Of a stretch of DNA of 64,000 bases, positions 1 to 9,446 are shown one piece after another (within the stretch, counting starts at the first letter, position 1; every line of letters begins with the position of its first letter). Below the pieces are notes generated by a model. It did not search any database, was not told where the DNA came from, and worked only from the letters and a program-made list of their open reading frames with translations. The stretch spans positions 4,586,198 to 4,650,197 of the forward strand of contig NZ_AP023355.1 of NCBI RefSeq assembly GCF_016865425.1. Reading direction: 5' to 3'. Made by a program: the position numbers and the translations under genes. Source of the stretch: Actinocatenispora thailandica. GTDB taxonomy: Bacteria > Actinomycetota > Actinomycetes > Mycobacteriales > Micromonosporaceae.

Positions 1-276
1 GAAGCCGAGGTGGCCGAGCAGCTCCGAGAACGCGCCGTTGAGGTGGAAGCAGTACCCGCCGCGCCCGGCGGCGAGCCGGGCCACCGAGTCGGGGGCGGCG
101 AGCGGCGTCGCTCGGGGCACGTGGTGGTCGATGCACTCGTAGGCGATCCGCTCGACGTGTGCCCGGTGCAGCGCGGCGAGGGTGTCGTAGGTCGGCGGCA
201 GCGCGGCGCCGTCGAAACCGAGCCGGGCGAGGTAGCCGGTCAGGTCCGCGGCGCGGGTGTGGGGTCGAAGGGCCAT
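1..276 (-). CDS. Arylamine N-acetyltransferase (3' part missing)
   Basis: This is the first 92 codons of an arylamine N-acetyltransferase; the rest lies beyond the left edge. The family transfers acetyl groups from acetyl-CoA to arylamines or arylhydrazines in the cytosol, using a Cys-His-Asp triad. Visible here are the ATG at 276, the N-terminal segment LHRAHVERIAYECID (about residues 36-50), and the hallmark RGGYCFHLNGAFSELLG, which places the catalytic Cys at residue 76. The His and Asp of the triad would lie outside the window. The upstream gap of 110 bp separates it from the threonine aldolase stop codon on the same strand, so the two could share a transcript. Confidence 0.85.
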   Translation of the reverse strand, partial: MALRPHTRAADLTGYLARLGFDGAALPPTYDTLAALHRAHVERIAYECIDHHVPRATPLAAPDSVARLAAGRGGYCFHLNGAFSELLGHLGF

Positions 277-386
277 CGGCCACCTTCCTGGGTCTGCCGG
301 CGAGCCGGTCGGCTCGGGTGCCGGGCACCGTGCGGTTCCGGGCGCTGGCGCACGCGGCCCCGGCCGTGCCGGGTCCGTCCGGCCGG

Positions 387-1376
387 TCAGCCGGGGAGCA
401 GCGCGGTGAGGACCTCGATGGTGCGGGTGATGTCGTCGTCGGTCACGTCGTAGTGGGTGACCAGCCGGGCCGCGGTCGCGCTGATCGCACCGAACCGGAC
501 ACCCTGCTTCGCCGCCGCCGCGGACAGCTCAGCCGCGTTCGGCACCGCCAGCACCACGATGTTGGTCCGCACCTCGCCGCGCACGTACGGCCGGAGCGCG
601 TCGGCCAGCCGGGCGGCCTTCGCATGGTCGTCGGCGAGCCGCTCGACGTGATGCGCCAGCGCGTACCGGCCGGCCGCGGCGAGAATGCCGACCTGCCGCA
701 TGCCGCCGCCCAGCCGCTTGCGGATCACCCGCGCCCGCCCGATGTTGTCCGCCGAGGACAGCAACAGCGAACCGGCCGGCGCCCCGAGCCCCTTGGACAG
801 GCACACCGACAGCGTGTCGAACAGCCGGCCGTACTCGGCGAACGCGACCCCGTCCGCGACGTGCGCGTGCCAGATCCGCGCCCCGTCGCAGTGCAGCCCC
901 AGCTCGTACGAGTCGGCCAGGTCGCGCATCGCCCGCAGCTGCGCGAGCGGCAGCACCGTACCGCCCCGCATGTTGTGTGTGTTCTCCACCGCCAGCGCCG
1001 CGGTCGGCACGCTGTACCCGCCGGGCGGCGAGACGAGCGGCTCGATGTCCGGCACCGACAGGTCCGGCCAGGTGCGGGTGGTGATCCCGCCGTACGCCGC
1101 CGCCGCGCCCATCTCGTACCGGGCGACGTGCGCCTGCACGTCGCACAGCAGCTCCTGGCCGGGCTGCACGAGCAGTTGCAGGCCGATCTGGTTGGCCATC
1201 GAGCCGGTCGGCGTCCACAGCGCCGCCTCGTGCCCGAACGCCGCCGCGACCTCGCGCTCCAGCGCGTTCACGGTCGGATCCTCGCCGTACACGTCGTCGC
1301 CGACCTCGGCGTTCGCCATCGCTTCCCGCATACCGGGGGTCGGCCGGGTCACCGTGTCGCTGCGCAGATCGATCAT
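387..1376 (-). CDS. ltaE: Low-specificity L-threonine aldolase
   Basis: A 329-residue PLP enzyme of the beta-eliminating lyase family, which cleaves L-threonine or L-allo-threonine to glycine and acetaldehyde. The N-terminal [20 protein letters not shown] is typical of the family and fixes the ATG at 1376. HCDGAR around residue 164 supplies the Asp that pairs with the PLP pyridine nitrogen, and the Schiff-base lysine is K195 in [12 protein letters not shown]. Length matches the family. The gene diverges from a SnoaL-like gene across 301 bp. Together with tdh-kbl at 37.5-39.8 kb it gives the organism two routes from threonine to glycine. Confidence 0.93.
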   Translation of the reverse strand: MIDLRSDTVTRPTPGMREAMANAEVGDDVYGEDPTVNALEREVAAAFGHEAALWTPTGSMANQIGLQLLVQPGQELLCDVQAHVARYEMGAAAAYGGITTRTWPDLSVPDIEPLVSPPGGYSVPTAALAVENTHNMRGGTVLPLAQLRAMRDLADSYELGLHCDGARIWHAHVADGVAFAEYGRLFDTLSVCLSKGLGAPAGSLLLSSADNIGRARVIRKRLGGGMRQVGILAAAGRYALAHHVERLADDHAKAARLADALRPYVRGEVRTNIVVLAVPNAAELSAAAAKQGVRFGAISATAARLVTHYDVTDDDITRTIEVLTALLPG

Positions 1377-1677
1377 CCCTCGATCCTGCCAGCCGCTTCC
1401 CCGGCCGGAAACCACGTACCACCCTCGGCACCGATGACCCGCGCCACCGGCCTGCGCCGCCAGGCCGGGTCGCGCGACCGCGGGCATCCCTCCGGCCCCG
1501 CGCGTTCGCCCGTCCGTGGTCCTCCGAACGCCGTGCCGCGACGGGCCGTTCCGCCGGTCCGGGCGGGTTCGCTCGCCGGCGACACCCCGGCCGGGGAGGG
1601 TCGAGGTAGGCGAGCTGGACGAGGTACCCGCGCGCCGACTGCGCCGGGCGGGCCAGCCGCCTCGGCGAGGAGGGAAC
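1377..1677. other. Divergent intergenic region, ltaE / SnoaL-like gene
   Basis: This 301-bp spacer must hold promoters for both flanking genes. I see no convincing -35/-10 pair and no gene with a plausible start. The only clear element is the ribosome-binding site CGAGGAGGGAAC just before the ATG at 1678. Confidence 0.4.
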
Positions 1678-2115
1678 ATGACACCGGAGGAACGCAAGGC
1701 CGCGATTCGCCGTCTCAACGACGAGCTGTGGAACAAGGGCAACGTCGACGCCTGCGACGAGATGTACGCCGAGCACTGCACGATGCACGACCCGGACCTC
1801 GAACTCGACGGGGTTGCCGGGCTCAAGCAGCGCGTGCGGGAGCTGCGCGCCGCCCACCCGGACGTGCACATGAACACCGACGAGGTGCTGTGCGACGGTG
1901 ACCTGTGCGCGACGCGCTGGACCATGGGTGCCACCGCGCGACACGACTTCCAGGGCATCCCGGGGACCGGCAAGGCGTACGTGATGACCGGGATGGGGAT
2001 CGCCAAGTTCGAGAACGACCGGATCGTCGAGGAATGGGTCGACTACGACCTGCTCGGCGCGCTGCGCCAGATCGGAGTGGTTCCCGAACGTCTCGGCCAG
2101 CCACACCCGAGCTGA
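1678..2115 (+). CDS. SnoaL-like ester cyclase family protein
   Basis: A 145-residue single-domain protein of the NTF2/SnoaL-like fold. The opening pattern, RRLNDELWNKGNVDACDEMY followed by a His-rich stretch (AEHCTMHDP), is typical of stand-alone SnoaL-like 'ester cyclase' proteins. The fold is shared by polyketide cyclases and many small hydrolases or binding proteins, so the substrate cannot be inferred, and no polyketide genes lie nearby. The ATG at 1678 follows a strong GAGGAGG ribosome-binding site. The stop codon lies inside the first of two 32-bp tandem repeats (see 2112-2175). Confidence 0.8.
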   Translation: MTPEERKAAIRRLNDELWNKGNVDACDEMYAEHCTMHDPDLELDGVAGLKQRVRELRAAHPDVHMNTDEVLCDGDLCATRWTMGATARHDFQGIPGTGKAYVMTGMGIAKFENDRIVEEWVDYDLLGALRQIGVVPERLGQPHPS

Positions 2116-2175
2116 TCGACCGACCGGGCCGGCCCGGAGCGCACTGATCGGCCCACCGGGCCGGCCCGGACGGCA
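2112..2175. repeat. 32-bp tandem repeat spanning the SnoaL-like gene stop codon
   Basis: Two copies of a 32-bp unit, 2112-2143 and 2144-2175, differ at about 4 positions. Each begins CTGATCG; in copy 1 the TGA is the stop codon of the SnoaL-like gene, and copy 2 carries the same TGA two frames away. The shared core contains ACCGGGCCGGCCCGGA, which can itself fold into a hairpin. Confidence 0.8.
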
Positions 2176-2198
2176 CGGACCGCAGCGGGCCGGCGCGG

Positions 2199-2435
2199 TC
2201 AGCGGCGGCGGCGGTACCAGCGCCGGGCGTAGTGGAACAGCACGAACAGCAGGATCGCCACGATGATCGTGCCGAGCCAGGGCACGTGCGTGTACGGCCG
2301 GAGGAAGCCGCCGAGCGCGCGGAAGGCGAAGTGCCAGATCGCCAGCCGGATCAGAAACCGGATCAGAACCGCGATGCCGTGCCCGATCCGGAACCCGCCA
2401 CGCACCCCGATCGCCGAGACGGTCACCGAAACCAT
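2199..2435 (-). CDS. Small membrane protein
   Basis: A 78-residue protein of unknown function. It has one or two hydrophobic segments: an N-terminal weakly hydrophobic stretch (about residues 20-37) and a strong transmembrane helix LGTIIVAILLFVLFHYA near the C-terminus, followed by the basic tail RRWYRRRR, which should stay cytosolic. The ATG at 2435 is preceded by GCTGGAGGC, a good ribosome-binding site. It lies downstream of the phosphoesterase lipoprotein on the same strand with an 82-bp gap. Confidence 0.6.
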   Translation of the reverse strand: MVSVTVSAIGVRGGFRIGHGIAVLIRFLIRLAIWHFAFRALGGFLRPYTHVPWLGTIIVAILLFVLFHYARRWYRRRR

Positions 2436-2517
2436 GCCTCCAGCGTGCGCTTCGCCACGTGCGACCACCAACCGCGGCGGACGCGGCTGGAACCGGTCTC
2501 GATCGACCCCGAACCCG

Positions 2518-3456
2518 TCAACGCCAGACGTCGGTGAGCGGGGTGCGGTGAGCGGCGGTGCCGAGCGGCCGCAGGCCGTACATGGCTTCCAGGGTGCGCA
2601 GCATCGTGTAGTGGTCGACGCGCCCGCCGTAGTGTCCGGGTCGCACCGGTTGCCCGGCCAGGATCGTCGGGATCCGGTTCGCGCCGCTGCCCTCGTCCTC
2701 GTCGAAGGTGACGATCAGCAGGCTGTGGTGGGTCTGCGCCCAGCTGACGTAGCCGCCGAGGTTCGCCGACAGCCAGCGGTCGCCGGTGGACACCGAGCAG
2801 TTGTGCATGTCACTGCACAGATCGGGGATGACGAACCCGACCTGCGGCAGCTTCGCGTAGTCGGTCGGCAGCGCCCGCAGCGGCAGCTGGGTCCGCGCCG
2901 GCACGTTCGCGAAATTGGTCCACGGCGCGTGCTTGCGGGCGTAGTTGCCGTTGTCGCACCCGGCGAAGCCCGCCGACGGCAAGCCCTCCGCGTACGAGGC
3001 GTAGCTGTGCCCGGACCCGAGCAGCTGCGCGCCGAGGCTGCCCGCATGGAGCGTGTGCGGGCAGGAGTCGTCGGTGATCCCGTGCGTACTGCCGGAGAAC
3101 AGCGCGAGGTAGTTCGGCTGGCTGGGGTGCGCGACGCCGTGCGAGTCGGTCAGCAGCGCGCCCCGCTTCGCCAGCAGGTTCAGGTAGGGCGCCTGCGAGC
3201 TGCCGACGACGTTGTCGTAGCCCTTGTTCTCGAACACCACCACCAGCACGTGCGCCGGCTGCGGCACCGCGCCCGCGGCGGGCGGCGCCGGGCGGCCGCT
3301 GGTACCGGAGGCGGCCGGAGATCTCGTACCGGAGACGCTCGGCGAGGTGGCGCCGGCTCCCCGCGGGGAGCCGCCGGACGACCCGCAGCCGGCGAGCAGC
3401 ACCAGGCTCAGCGCCACCGCGAGCAGCGGCAGCACCCGTACCGTCCGGTTCACCAT
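2518..3456 (-). CDS. Secreted phosphoesterase lipoprotein, paralog 1
   Basis: A 312-residue member of the phosphoesterase family (alkaline-phosphatase-like fold that includes acid phosphatases and non-haemolytic phospholipase C). It has a lipoprotein signal peptide with lipobox LAGC (Cys24), a Ser/Gly/Pro-rich linker to about residue 65, then the catalytic domain. Conserved motifs are VFENKGYDNVVGSS, the metal-site region HGVAHPSQPNYLALFSG, LLIVTFDEDEG and VDHYTMLRTLEAMYGL. It should act at the outer face of the membrane on phosphate esters. A second copy lies at 3872-4900 with a small membrane-protein gene between them, which suggests duplication. Substrate unknown. Confidence 0.85.
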   Translation of the reverse strand: MVNRTVRVLPLLAVALSLVLLAGCGSSGGSPRGAGATSPSVSGTRSPAASGTSGRPAPPAAGAVPQPAHVLVVVFENKGYDNVVGSSQAPYLNLLAKRGALLTDSHGVAHPSQPNYLALFSGSTHGITDDSCPHTLHAGSLGAQLLGSGHSYASYAEGLPSAGFAGCDNGNYARKHAPWTNFANVPARTQLPLRALPTDYAKLPQVGFVIPDLCSDMHNCSVSTGDRWLSANLGGYVSWAQTHHSLLIVTFDEDEGSGANRIPTILAGQPVRPGHYGGRVDHYTMLRTLEAMYGLRPLGTAAHRTPLTDVWR

Positions 3457-3528
3457 CACCCCTCCAGCCTGCACCGTACGCGGGCGTCGTCGCTCGCTGC
3501 TGTCGCCCGGCGCTGGTACAACCGGAGC

Positions 3529-3897
3529 GTGTACGAGCAGACGGGTGGCGAGCCGAGCGCCGGGACGCGGCGCTGGCAGTGGTTCGTCACGCCGCCGGCG
3601 GTGCTGCTGAGCCTCGCCTGGTACGCCGGGTTCGTCGCCGGTTACGTCGCGCTGGTCGCGGCGCAGACCCGGCACGGCGGCCCGGTCGGCGCCCTGATCG
3701 CCGAGGGGCTGCCGCTGTTGCCGCCGATCGCCGGTGCCGTCCTCGGCGCCCGGATCGCCCGGGGCCGGGGGCTGCTGCGCATCGTGTTCCACGCCGCGAT
3801 CGGCGCGCTGCTCGCGCTCGCCGTCGTCACCGTCCTGCTGTACGGGATAGTCGCGTTCCTCGCGGCCGTGTTCAACCACCCGCGGCCCGGCGGGTGA
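3529..3897 (+). CDS. Small polytopic membrane protein
   Basis: A 122-residue protein of unknown function with three hydrophobic segments: LLSLAWYAGFVAGYVALVAA, LPLLPPIAGAVLGARIA, and VFHAAIGALLALAVVTVLLY. The likely start is GTG 3529 (MYEQTGGEPS); the open frame extends further upstream, but that part reads as low-complexity shadow of the lipoprotein gene. Its last 26 bp overlap the end of the second phosphoesterase gene on the opposite strand. It sits between the two phosphoesterase paralogs but on the other strand. Confidence 0.6.
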   Translation: MYEQTGGEPSAGTRRWQWFVTPPAVLLSLAWYAGFVAGYVALVAAQTRHGGPVGALIAEGLPLLPPIAGAVLGARIARGRGLLRIVFHAAIGALLALAVVTVLLYGIVAFLAAVFNHPRPGG

Positions 3898-4900
3898 TCG
3901 GCGGCTGCTGGAACACGTTCGTCAGCGGTTGCCGGTCGGCGGCGGTGCCGAGCGGGGGCAGCCCGTACATGGCCTCCAGGGTGCGCAGGATCGTGTAGTG
4001 GTCGACGTGCTCGGGGTAGGTACCGGGCCGCACCGGCTGCCCGACGAGGATCGTCGGCACCCGGTTCACCGTGGTGTCGTCGTCCTCGTCGAACGTCACC
4101 AGCAGCACGCTGTGGTGTGTCTGCGCCCACCGGGCGTACGGGTCGAGCGTGCGCCGGGCCCACCGGTCGCCGGTGGCCACCGAGCAGTAGTGCATGTTGT
4201 GGCACATGTTCGGCAGCACGAAGCTGACGGTCGGCAGTTTCGCGTAGTCGTGCGGGAACGCGGTCAGCGGTCGCTGGGTGCCGGCCGGTACCGACGCGAA
4301 GTCGGTCCACGGCGCGATCGCCCGGTCGTAGTGGCCGGTCCGGCAGCCGGGGTAGCCGGTCGACGGCAGCCCCTCCGCGTACGAGGCGTAGCTGTCCCCC
4401 GACGTCCGCAACTGGGCGCCCAGGTTGCCGGTGTGGAACCGCTGCGGGCACCTGTCCCCGGTCACCCCCTGGGTACTGCCGGAGAACAGCGCCAGGTAGT
4501 TCGGCTGGCTGGGGTGCGCCACCCCGTACGACTGGGTCAGGTAGGCGCCGCGGTGCGCGAGCCCGGTCAGGTACGGCGCGTGGCTGCTGCCGACGACCGA
4601 GCTCGCCTTCTTGTTCTCGAACACGACGACCACCACGTGCGCCGGCCGCGGTGTCCGCCCGCCGGCGACGACCGGGGTACCGCCGCTCCCCTCGGCCGGC
4701 CCCCGGGTGACCTTCGGGGCCGGATGCGAGGGATGCGACCCGGTGAGCGCATGCCACCCCTTCGCCGCCAGCGGGTGACCGGGCAGTGGCCGGGTGCACC
4801 CCGCCAGCGCCAGCACCAGCACCGCGATTCCGGCGGTCAGCGCGGCGACCCGCCGCCGTCGCGGACGCCGGGGCCGCCCGGCCCGCTCGGTTCTGCCCAT
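3872..4900 (-). CDS. Secreted phosphoesterase lipoprotein, paralog 2
   Basis: A 342-residue paralog of the protein at 2518-3456, with the same motifs: VFENKKASSVVGSSHAPYL, HPSQPNYLALFSGSTQGVTG, LLVTFDEDDDTTVNRVPTIL and VDHYTILRTLEAMYGL. The N-terminus is strongly basic (RRPRRRR), followed by a hydrophobic helix and lipobox LAGC (Cys35), so it is probably anchored outside the membrane. The ATG at 4900 is used because the basic-hydrophobic-Cys signal starts there. The C-terminus adds TRRAAGG and overlaps the convergent membrane-protein gene by 26 bp. Expected role: phosphate scavenging or phospholipid or phosphoprotein hydrolysis; exact substrate unknown. Confidence 0.85.
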   Translation of the reverse strand: MGRTERAGRPRRPRRRRVAALTAGIAVLVLALAGCTRPLPGHPLAAKGWHALTGSHPSHPAPKVTRGPAEGSGGTPVVAGGRTPRPAHVVVVVFENKKASSVVGSSHAPYLTGLAHRGAYLTQSYGVAHPSQPNYLALFSGSTQGVTGDRCPQRFHTGNLGAQLRTSGDSYASYAEGLPSTGYPGCRTGHYDRAIAPWTDFASVPAGTQRPLTAFPHDYAKLPTVSFVLPNMCHNMHYCSVATGDRWARRTLDPYARWAQTHHSVLLVTFDEDDDTTVNRVPTILVGQPVRPGTYPEHVDHYTILRTLEAMYGLPPLGTAADRQPLTNVFQQPPITRRAAGG

Positions 4901-5276
4901 CCCGCCTCCGTGCCGGGTACCTGGCCGCCCAGCCGCGGCGCAGGGTCCATCACCTCGACGGTGGCAGCCGGCGGATCCGGCCAACCAGGCTCCGGCCGGT
5001 TTCTTTGCCTGCGGGTGACGATCTTTAACCCGGCCACACCACCCGCTCACCTTGCCGGGGCCGCACCACCTACCGGGACGCCGCGCCGCTCCCGAATCGG
5101 ACGACCGGACGGAGCCGGCGGCGTTCTGACCTGCGAAGCTTGCAGACGCCACCGCGCCGCCTCTCACCCCTCCGGTCGGGCCGCTCGATGCGCGGTCAGG
5201 AGCAGACCGGCGTCCTCGACGTCGACGACACAGCTCGATGCGCACGAGCCGTGCCAAGGTCGCGGACGACGGCAGG
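4901..5276. other. Intergenic region between DAHP synthase and phosphoesterase 2
   Basis: These 376 bp separate the 3' end of the DAHP synthase gene from the start of the phosphoesterase gene on the same strand. The middle is less GC-rich; on the minus strand the stretch GGGTTAAAGATCGTC near 5020-5035 is the best candidate for a promoter -10 area. I see no credible gene and no strong terminator hairpin. Confidence 0.3.
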
Positions 5277-6734
<1,458 letters not shown>

Positions 6735-6768
6735 TCACCAGGTGCTCTCCGAAGCCATCCCGGGGATA

Positions 6769-6797
6769 TTGACAGCTCGATTCTTTTGGCATCTACT
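6769..6797 (+). promoter_or_regulatory. Sigma-70-like promoter of the MFS pump
   Basis: TTGACA at 6769-6774, a 17-bp spacer, and TCTACT at 6792-6797 make a near-consensus housekeeping promoter, 38 bp before the ATG at 6835. The surrounding 70 bp are unusually AT-rich for this chromosome. The TetR encoded downstream probably binds here. The ends of the AT-rich block carry a loose inverted pair (ATTGACA / TGATGTCAT). Confidence 0.7.
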
Positions 6798-6834
6798 TGT
6801 TTTTGAGAGTTGATGTCATTTTTTGGAGGCGGTC

Positions 6835-8643
6835 ATGATCCGGTACGGCCCGGCGCGGCAGGGCGCGATCCTCGTCGCGCTCTGGCTCGCGGTACTGGTG
6901 GTCGGGTTGGACACGATGGTGCTCAGCGTGGCGCTGGCCACCCTGAGCAAGGACCTCGGCGCGAGCAACGCCCAGTTGCAGTGGGTCACCGACGCGTACA
7001 CGCTGGCGCTCGCGGCGCTGCTGCTGCCGGTCGGCCTGCTCTCCGACCGGTACGGCAGGCGCACCGTGCTGCTCGCCGGCCTCGCCGTGTTCGGCCTGGC
7101 GTCCGCGGCCTGCGCCGAGGTCGACTCGCCGGCCCAGCTGATCGCGGCCCGCGCGGCGCTCGGGGTCGGCGCCGCGGTGCTGCTGTCGGTACCGCTGTCG
7201 ATCGTGCCGGCCGTCTTCGGCGCCGCGGCCCGGCGCAGCGCCGGAGGTGCGTCCGCGGGCACCGCCGGGAGTGCGTCCGGCGGCACCGCCGGGAGTGCGT
7301 CCGGCGGCACCGCCGGGAGTGCGTCCGGCGGCAGCGCCGGGGGTGCACAGCCGGCCGCCGGGGCCGGCTCGGCGACCGCACCCGGCGACCGCACCGACCG
7401 GGAGGCAGGTGGGCCGGACGGCATCCCTGCGAAGACCGGGGGCGGCAGGGCCCTGCCCACGTCGACGGCGCTGGCGATCCTGGTGTCCGGGATGATGCTC
7501 GGGCTGCCGCTCGGGCCGCTGCTCGGCGGCTGGCTGCTCGGCCACTTCTGGTGGGGCTCGGTGTTCCTGATCAACGTGCCGATCGTGCTGGTCGCGATGA
7601 TCGTGGTGGCGCTGACCATCCCGCAGTCCCGGGCGAGCACGCACCGGCCCGACCTGCTCGGGGTCGCGCTGTCGACGCTCGGCCTGGTCGCGCTGGTCTA
7701 CGGCGTCATCGAGGGCCCGGAGCGCGGCTGGACCAGCCCTCCGGTACTGGTCGGACTGGGCGCGGCGGTCCCGCTGCTGGTGGGCTTCGTGGCCTGGCAG
7801 GCGCGGGCCGGGCAGCCACTGGTACGGCTCGGGCTGTTCGCCGACCGCCGCTTCTCGGTCGGCGTGCTGGCGATGACGCTCGCCGGCTTCGCGCTGTTCG
7901 GCGTCGTGTTCGTGCTCCCGCAGTACCTGCAGGTGGTGCTCGGCACCGACGCGTTCGGCGCCGGGCTACGGCTGCTGCCGCTGATCGCCGGGATGCTGGT
8001 GGCGGCGCCGGCAGGCGACCGGCTGTGCCGGTGGCTCGGCCGCCGGCTGCCGGTGGCCGGCGGGCTGCTGGTGGTCACGGTCGGGCTGGTGGTGCAGTCC
8101 CGCGTCGACGTGTCCAGCGGGTACCGGCTGACCGCGGTGGCGATGCTGATCGAGGGGTTCGGCATCTCCCTGGCACTGTCGCCGGCGATGGACTCGGCGC
8201 TCGCCACCTTCGGTACCGACGAGGCGGCGACCGGCTCGTCGCTGGTCCAGGCGATCCGGCAGGTCGGCGCCGCGCTGAGCATCGCGATCCTGGGCAGCGT
8301 GCTGAACGCCGCCTACCGGGACCGGCTGGACCCGACGCTGACCGGACTGCCGCCCGCGGCGGCGCACGCGGCCCGGGGTTCGGTCGGCGGCGCGGCGGAG
8401 GTGGCGCACCGGATGGGGCCGGCCGGCGCGCCGCTGCGGGCCGCGGCGGACGGCGCGTTCGTGCACGGCATGTCGGTGATGCTGCTGGCCTGCGCCGGCG
8501 CCGCCGCGGTCAGCGCGGTGGTCGCCGCCCTGCTGCTGCCGAACCGGGACCGGCCGGTACCCGGGCCGGCGGCGACGCCGAGCCGCGCCGCACCGCCGGC
8601 GCTCGTCACCGGCAGGCAGCACAATGAACGGTATGAAGGCTGA
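6835..8643 (+). CDS. MFS drug efflux transporter, DHA2 type
   Basis: A 602-residue, probably 14-helix major facilitator of the DHA2 (EmrB/QacA) family, exporting drugs or other hydrophobic compounds by proton antiport. Seen: helix 1 with GLDTMVLSVAL, the antiporter signature region DAYTLALAALLLPVGLLSDRYGRR, and GLPLGPLLGGWLL. The start is ATG 6835, placed by GGAGGCGGTC; an in-frame TTG 12 bp upstream overlaps that site. The loop between helices 4 and 5 contains an inserted Gly/Ser/Ala segment of about 60 residues built on an 8-residue tandem repeat (7237-7332), not usual in the family. The tetR gene follows, overlapping by 20 bp. Confidence 0.9.
   Translation: MIRYGPARQGAILVALWLAVLVVGLDTMVLSVALATLSKDLGASNAQLQWVTDAYTLALAALLLPVGLLSDRYGRRTVLLAGLAVFGLASAACAEVDSPAQLIAARAALGVGAAVLLSVPLSIVPAVFGAAARRSAGGASAGTAGSASGGTAGSASGGTAGSASGGSAGGAQPAAGAGSATAPGDRTDREAGGPDGIPAKTGGGRALPTSTALAILVSGMMLGLPLGPLLGGWLLGHFWWGSVFLINVPIVLVAMIVVALTIPQSRASTHRPDLLGVALSTLGLVALVYGVIEGPERGWTSPPVLVGLGAAVPLLVGFVAWQARAGQPLVRLGLFADRRFSVGVLAMTLAGFALFGVVFVLPQYLQVVLGTDAFGAGLRLLPLIAGMLVAAPAGDRLCRWLGRRLPVAGGLLVVTVGLVVQSRVDVSSGYRLTAVAMLIEGFGISLALSPAMDSALATFGTDEAATGSSLVQAIRQVGAALSIAILGSVLNAAYRDRLDPTLTGLPPAAAHAARGSVGGAAEVAHRMGPAGAPLRAAADGAFVHGMSVMLLACAGAAAVSAVVAALLLPNRDRPVPGPAATPSRAAPPALVTGRQHNERYEG
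7237..7346 (+). repeat. In-frame 24-bp tandem repeat in the MFS gene
   Basis: Four 24-bp units (7237-7260, 7261-7284, 7285-7308, 7309-7332) plus a partial fifth encode (S/T)AG(G/S)ASGG. Units 2-4 are identical, which indicates recent expansion. The repeat stays in frame and lengthens a loop of the transporter. Confidence 0.9.
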
Positions 8644-9232
8644 TTCACCGGCGGGTGCGCCGGGTCTGCGGGAGCGCAAGAAGCTCAAGACCCGGCGCGC
8701 CATCCAGCACCACGCGCTGCGGCTGTTCGCCGAGCAGGGCTACGACCAGACCACCGTGGAGCAGATCGCCGCCGCCGCCGAGGTCTCCCCCAGCACGTTC
8801 TTCCGGTACTACCCGACGAAGGACGACGTGGTCCTCGCCGACGACTACGATCCGCTGTTCTACCAGGCGGTCCGGGACCGGCCGGCGGCCGAGAAGCCGC
8901 TCGCCGCGCTGCACAACGCGATGATGGCGCTGATGCCGCAGTTCGCCGCGGAGGCCGGGGAGGACACCCGGAAGCGGCTGCGACTGGTGCTGTCGGTACC
9001 GGCGCTGCGCGGCAGGATCATCCAGGGTGTTGCCGAGTCGACCCGGGCGATCGCTCTGGCCCTGGCCGAGCGCGCCGGCCGGGAGACCCCGGACTTCGCC
9101 GACGAGTCGGTGGCCGCCGCCTACATCGGCATCGCTTCGGTGGCGGTACTGCGCTGGGCCGAATCGCCCGAGGACCTCGATCCGGGAGCGCTGCTCGAAG
9201 CGGGCGTCGCCGCCCTCCGCACCGGCTCCTGA
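8624..9232 (+). CDS. TetR family transcriptional regulator
   Basis: A 202-residue TetR-type repressor. The N-terminal helix-turn-helix reads RRAIQHHALRLFAEQGYDQTTVEQIAAAAEVSPSTFFRYY, followed by an all-helical ligand domain with no recognisable ligand. The ATG at 8624 overlaps the end of the MFS gene by 20 bp; an in-frame ATG at 8633 is also possible. The overlap implies translational coupling, and the expected role is control of the pump operon, including itself, through the promoter at 6769-6797. The inducing drug cannot be read from sequence. Confidence 0.92.
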   Translation: MNGMKADSPAGAPGLRERKKLKTRRAIQHHALRLFAEQGYDQTTVEQIAAAAEVSPSTFFRYYPTKDDVVLADDYDPLFYQAVRDRPAAEKPLAALHNAMMALMPQFAAEAGEDTRKRLRLVLSVPALRGRIIQGVAESTRAIALALAERAGRETPDFADESVAAAYIGIASVAVLRWAESPEDLDPGALLEAGVAALRTGS

Positions 9233-9236
9233 CCCT

Positions 9237-9273
9237 CCACAATGGACACCCTTCACCAGGCTGTCCACTGTGG
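9237..9273 (+). terminator. Hairpin after tetR
   Basis: CCACAATGGACA and TGTCCACTGTGG pair over 12 bp with one mismatch around a 13-nt loop, starting 5 bp after the tetR stop. No U tract follows, as is usual for terminators in high-GC actinomycetes. Confidence 0.6.
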
Positions 9274-9385
9274 CACGTCGAACCCGGCCGGAACCGCCCG
9301 GCGTCCTCGACAGTCGGGTGCCCAGGTGCAGATCGAGGTCGGCACCGGCCAGCGCGGCGCCGAACATCTGCCTGCGGACACGATG

Positions 9386-9426
9386 TCGGCCGGCCGATTG
9401 TGCAATGTCGACAATCGACCGGCCGA
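9386..9426 (-). terminator. Hairpin after the glycine-betaine operon
   Basis: A 16-bp stem with one mismatch (TCGGCCGGCCGATTGT at 9386-9401 against 9411-9426) and a 9-nt loop, bordered by six A on the plus strand. It lies 20 bp beyond the stop codon of the minus-strand operon, so it probably terminates that operon and may also stop read-through from tetR. Confidence 0.6.
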
Positions 9427-9446
9427 AAAAAGGACCCGGTACTAGG

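Noticed and set aside
1373-1684. 103-codon minus-strand frame upstream of ltaE
   Set aside because: It ends at the ltaE start with no domain or ribosome-binding site; typical GC-driven shadow.
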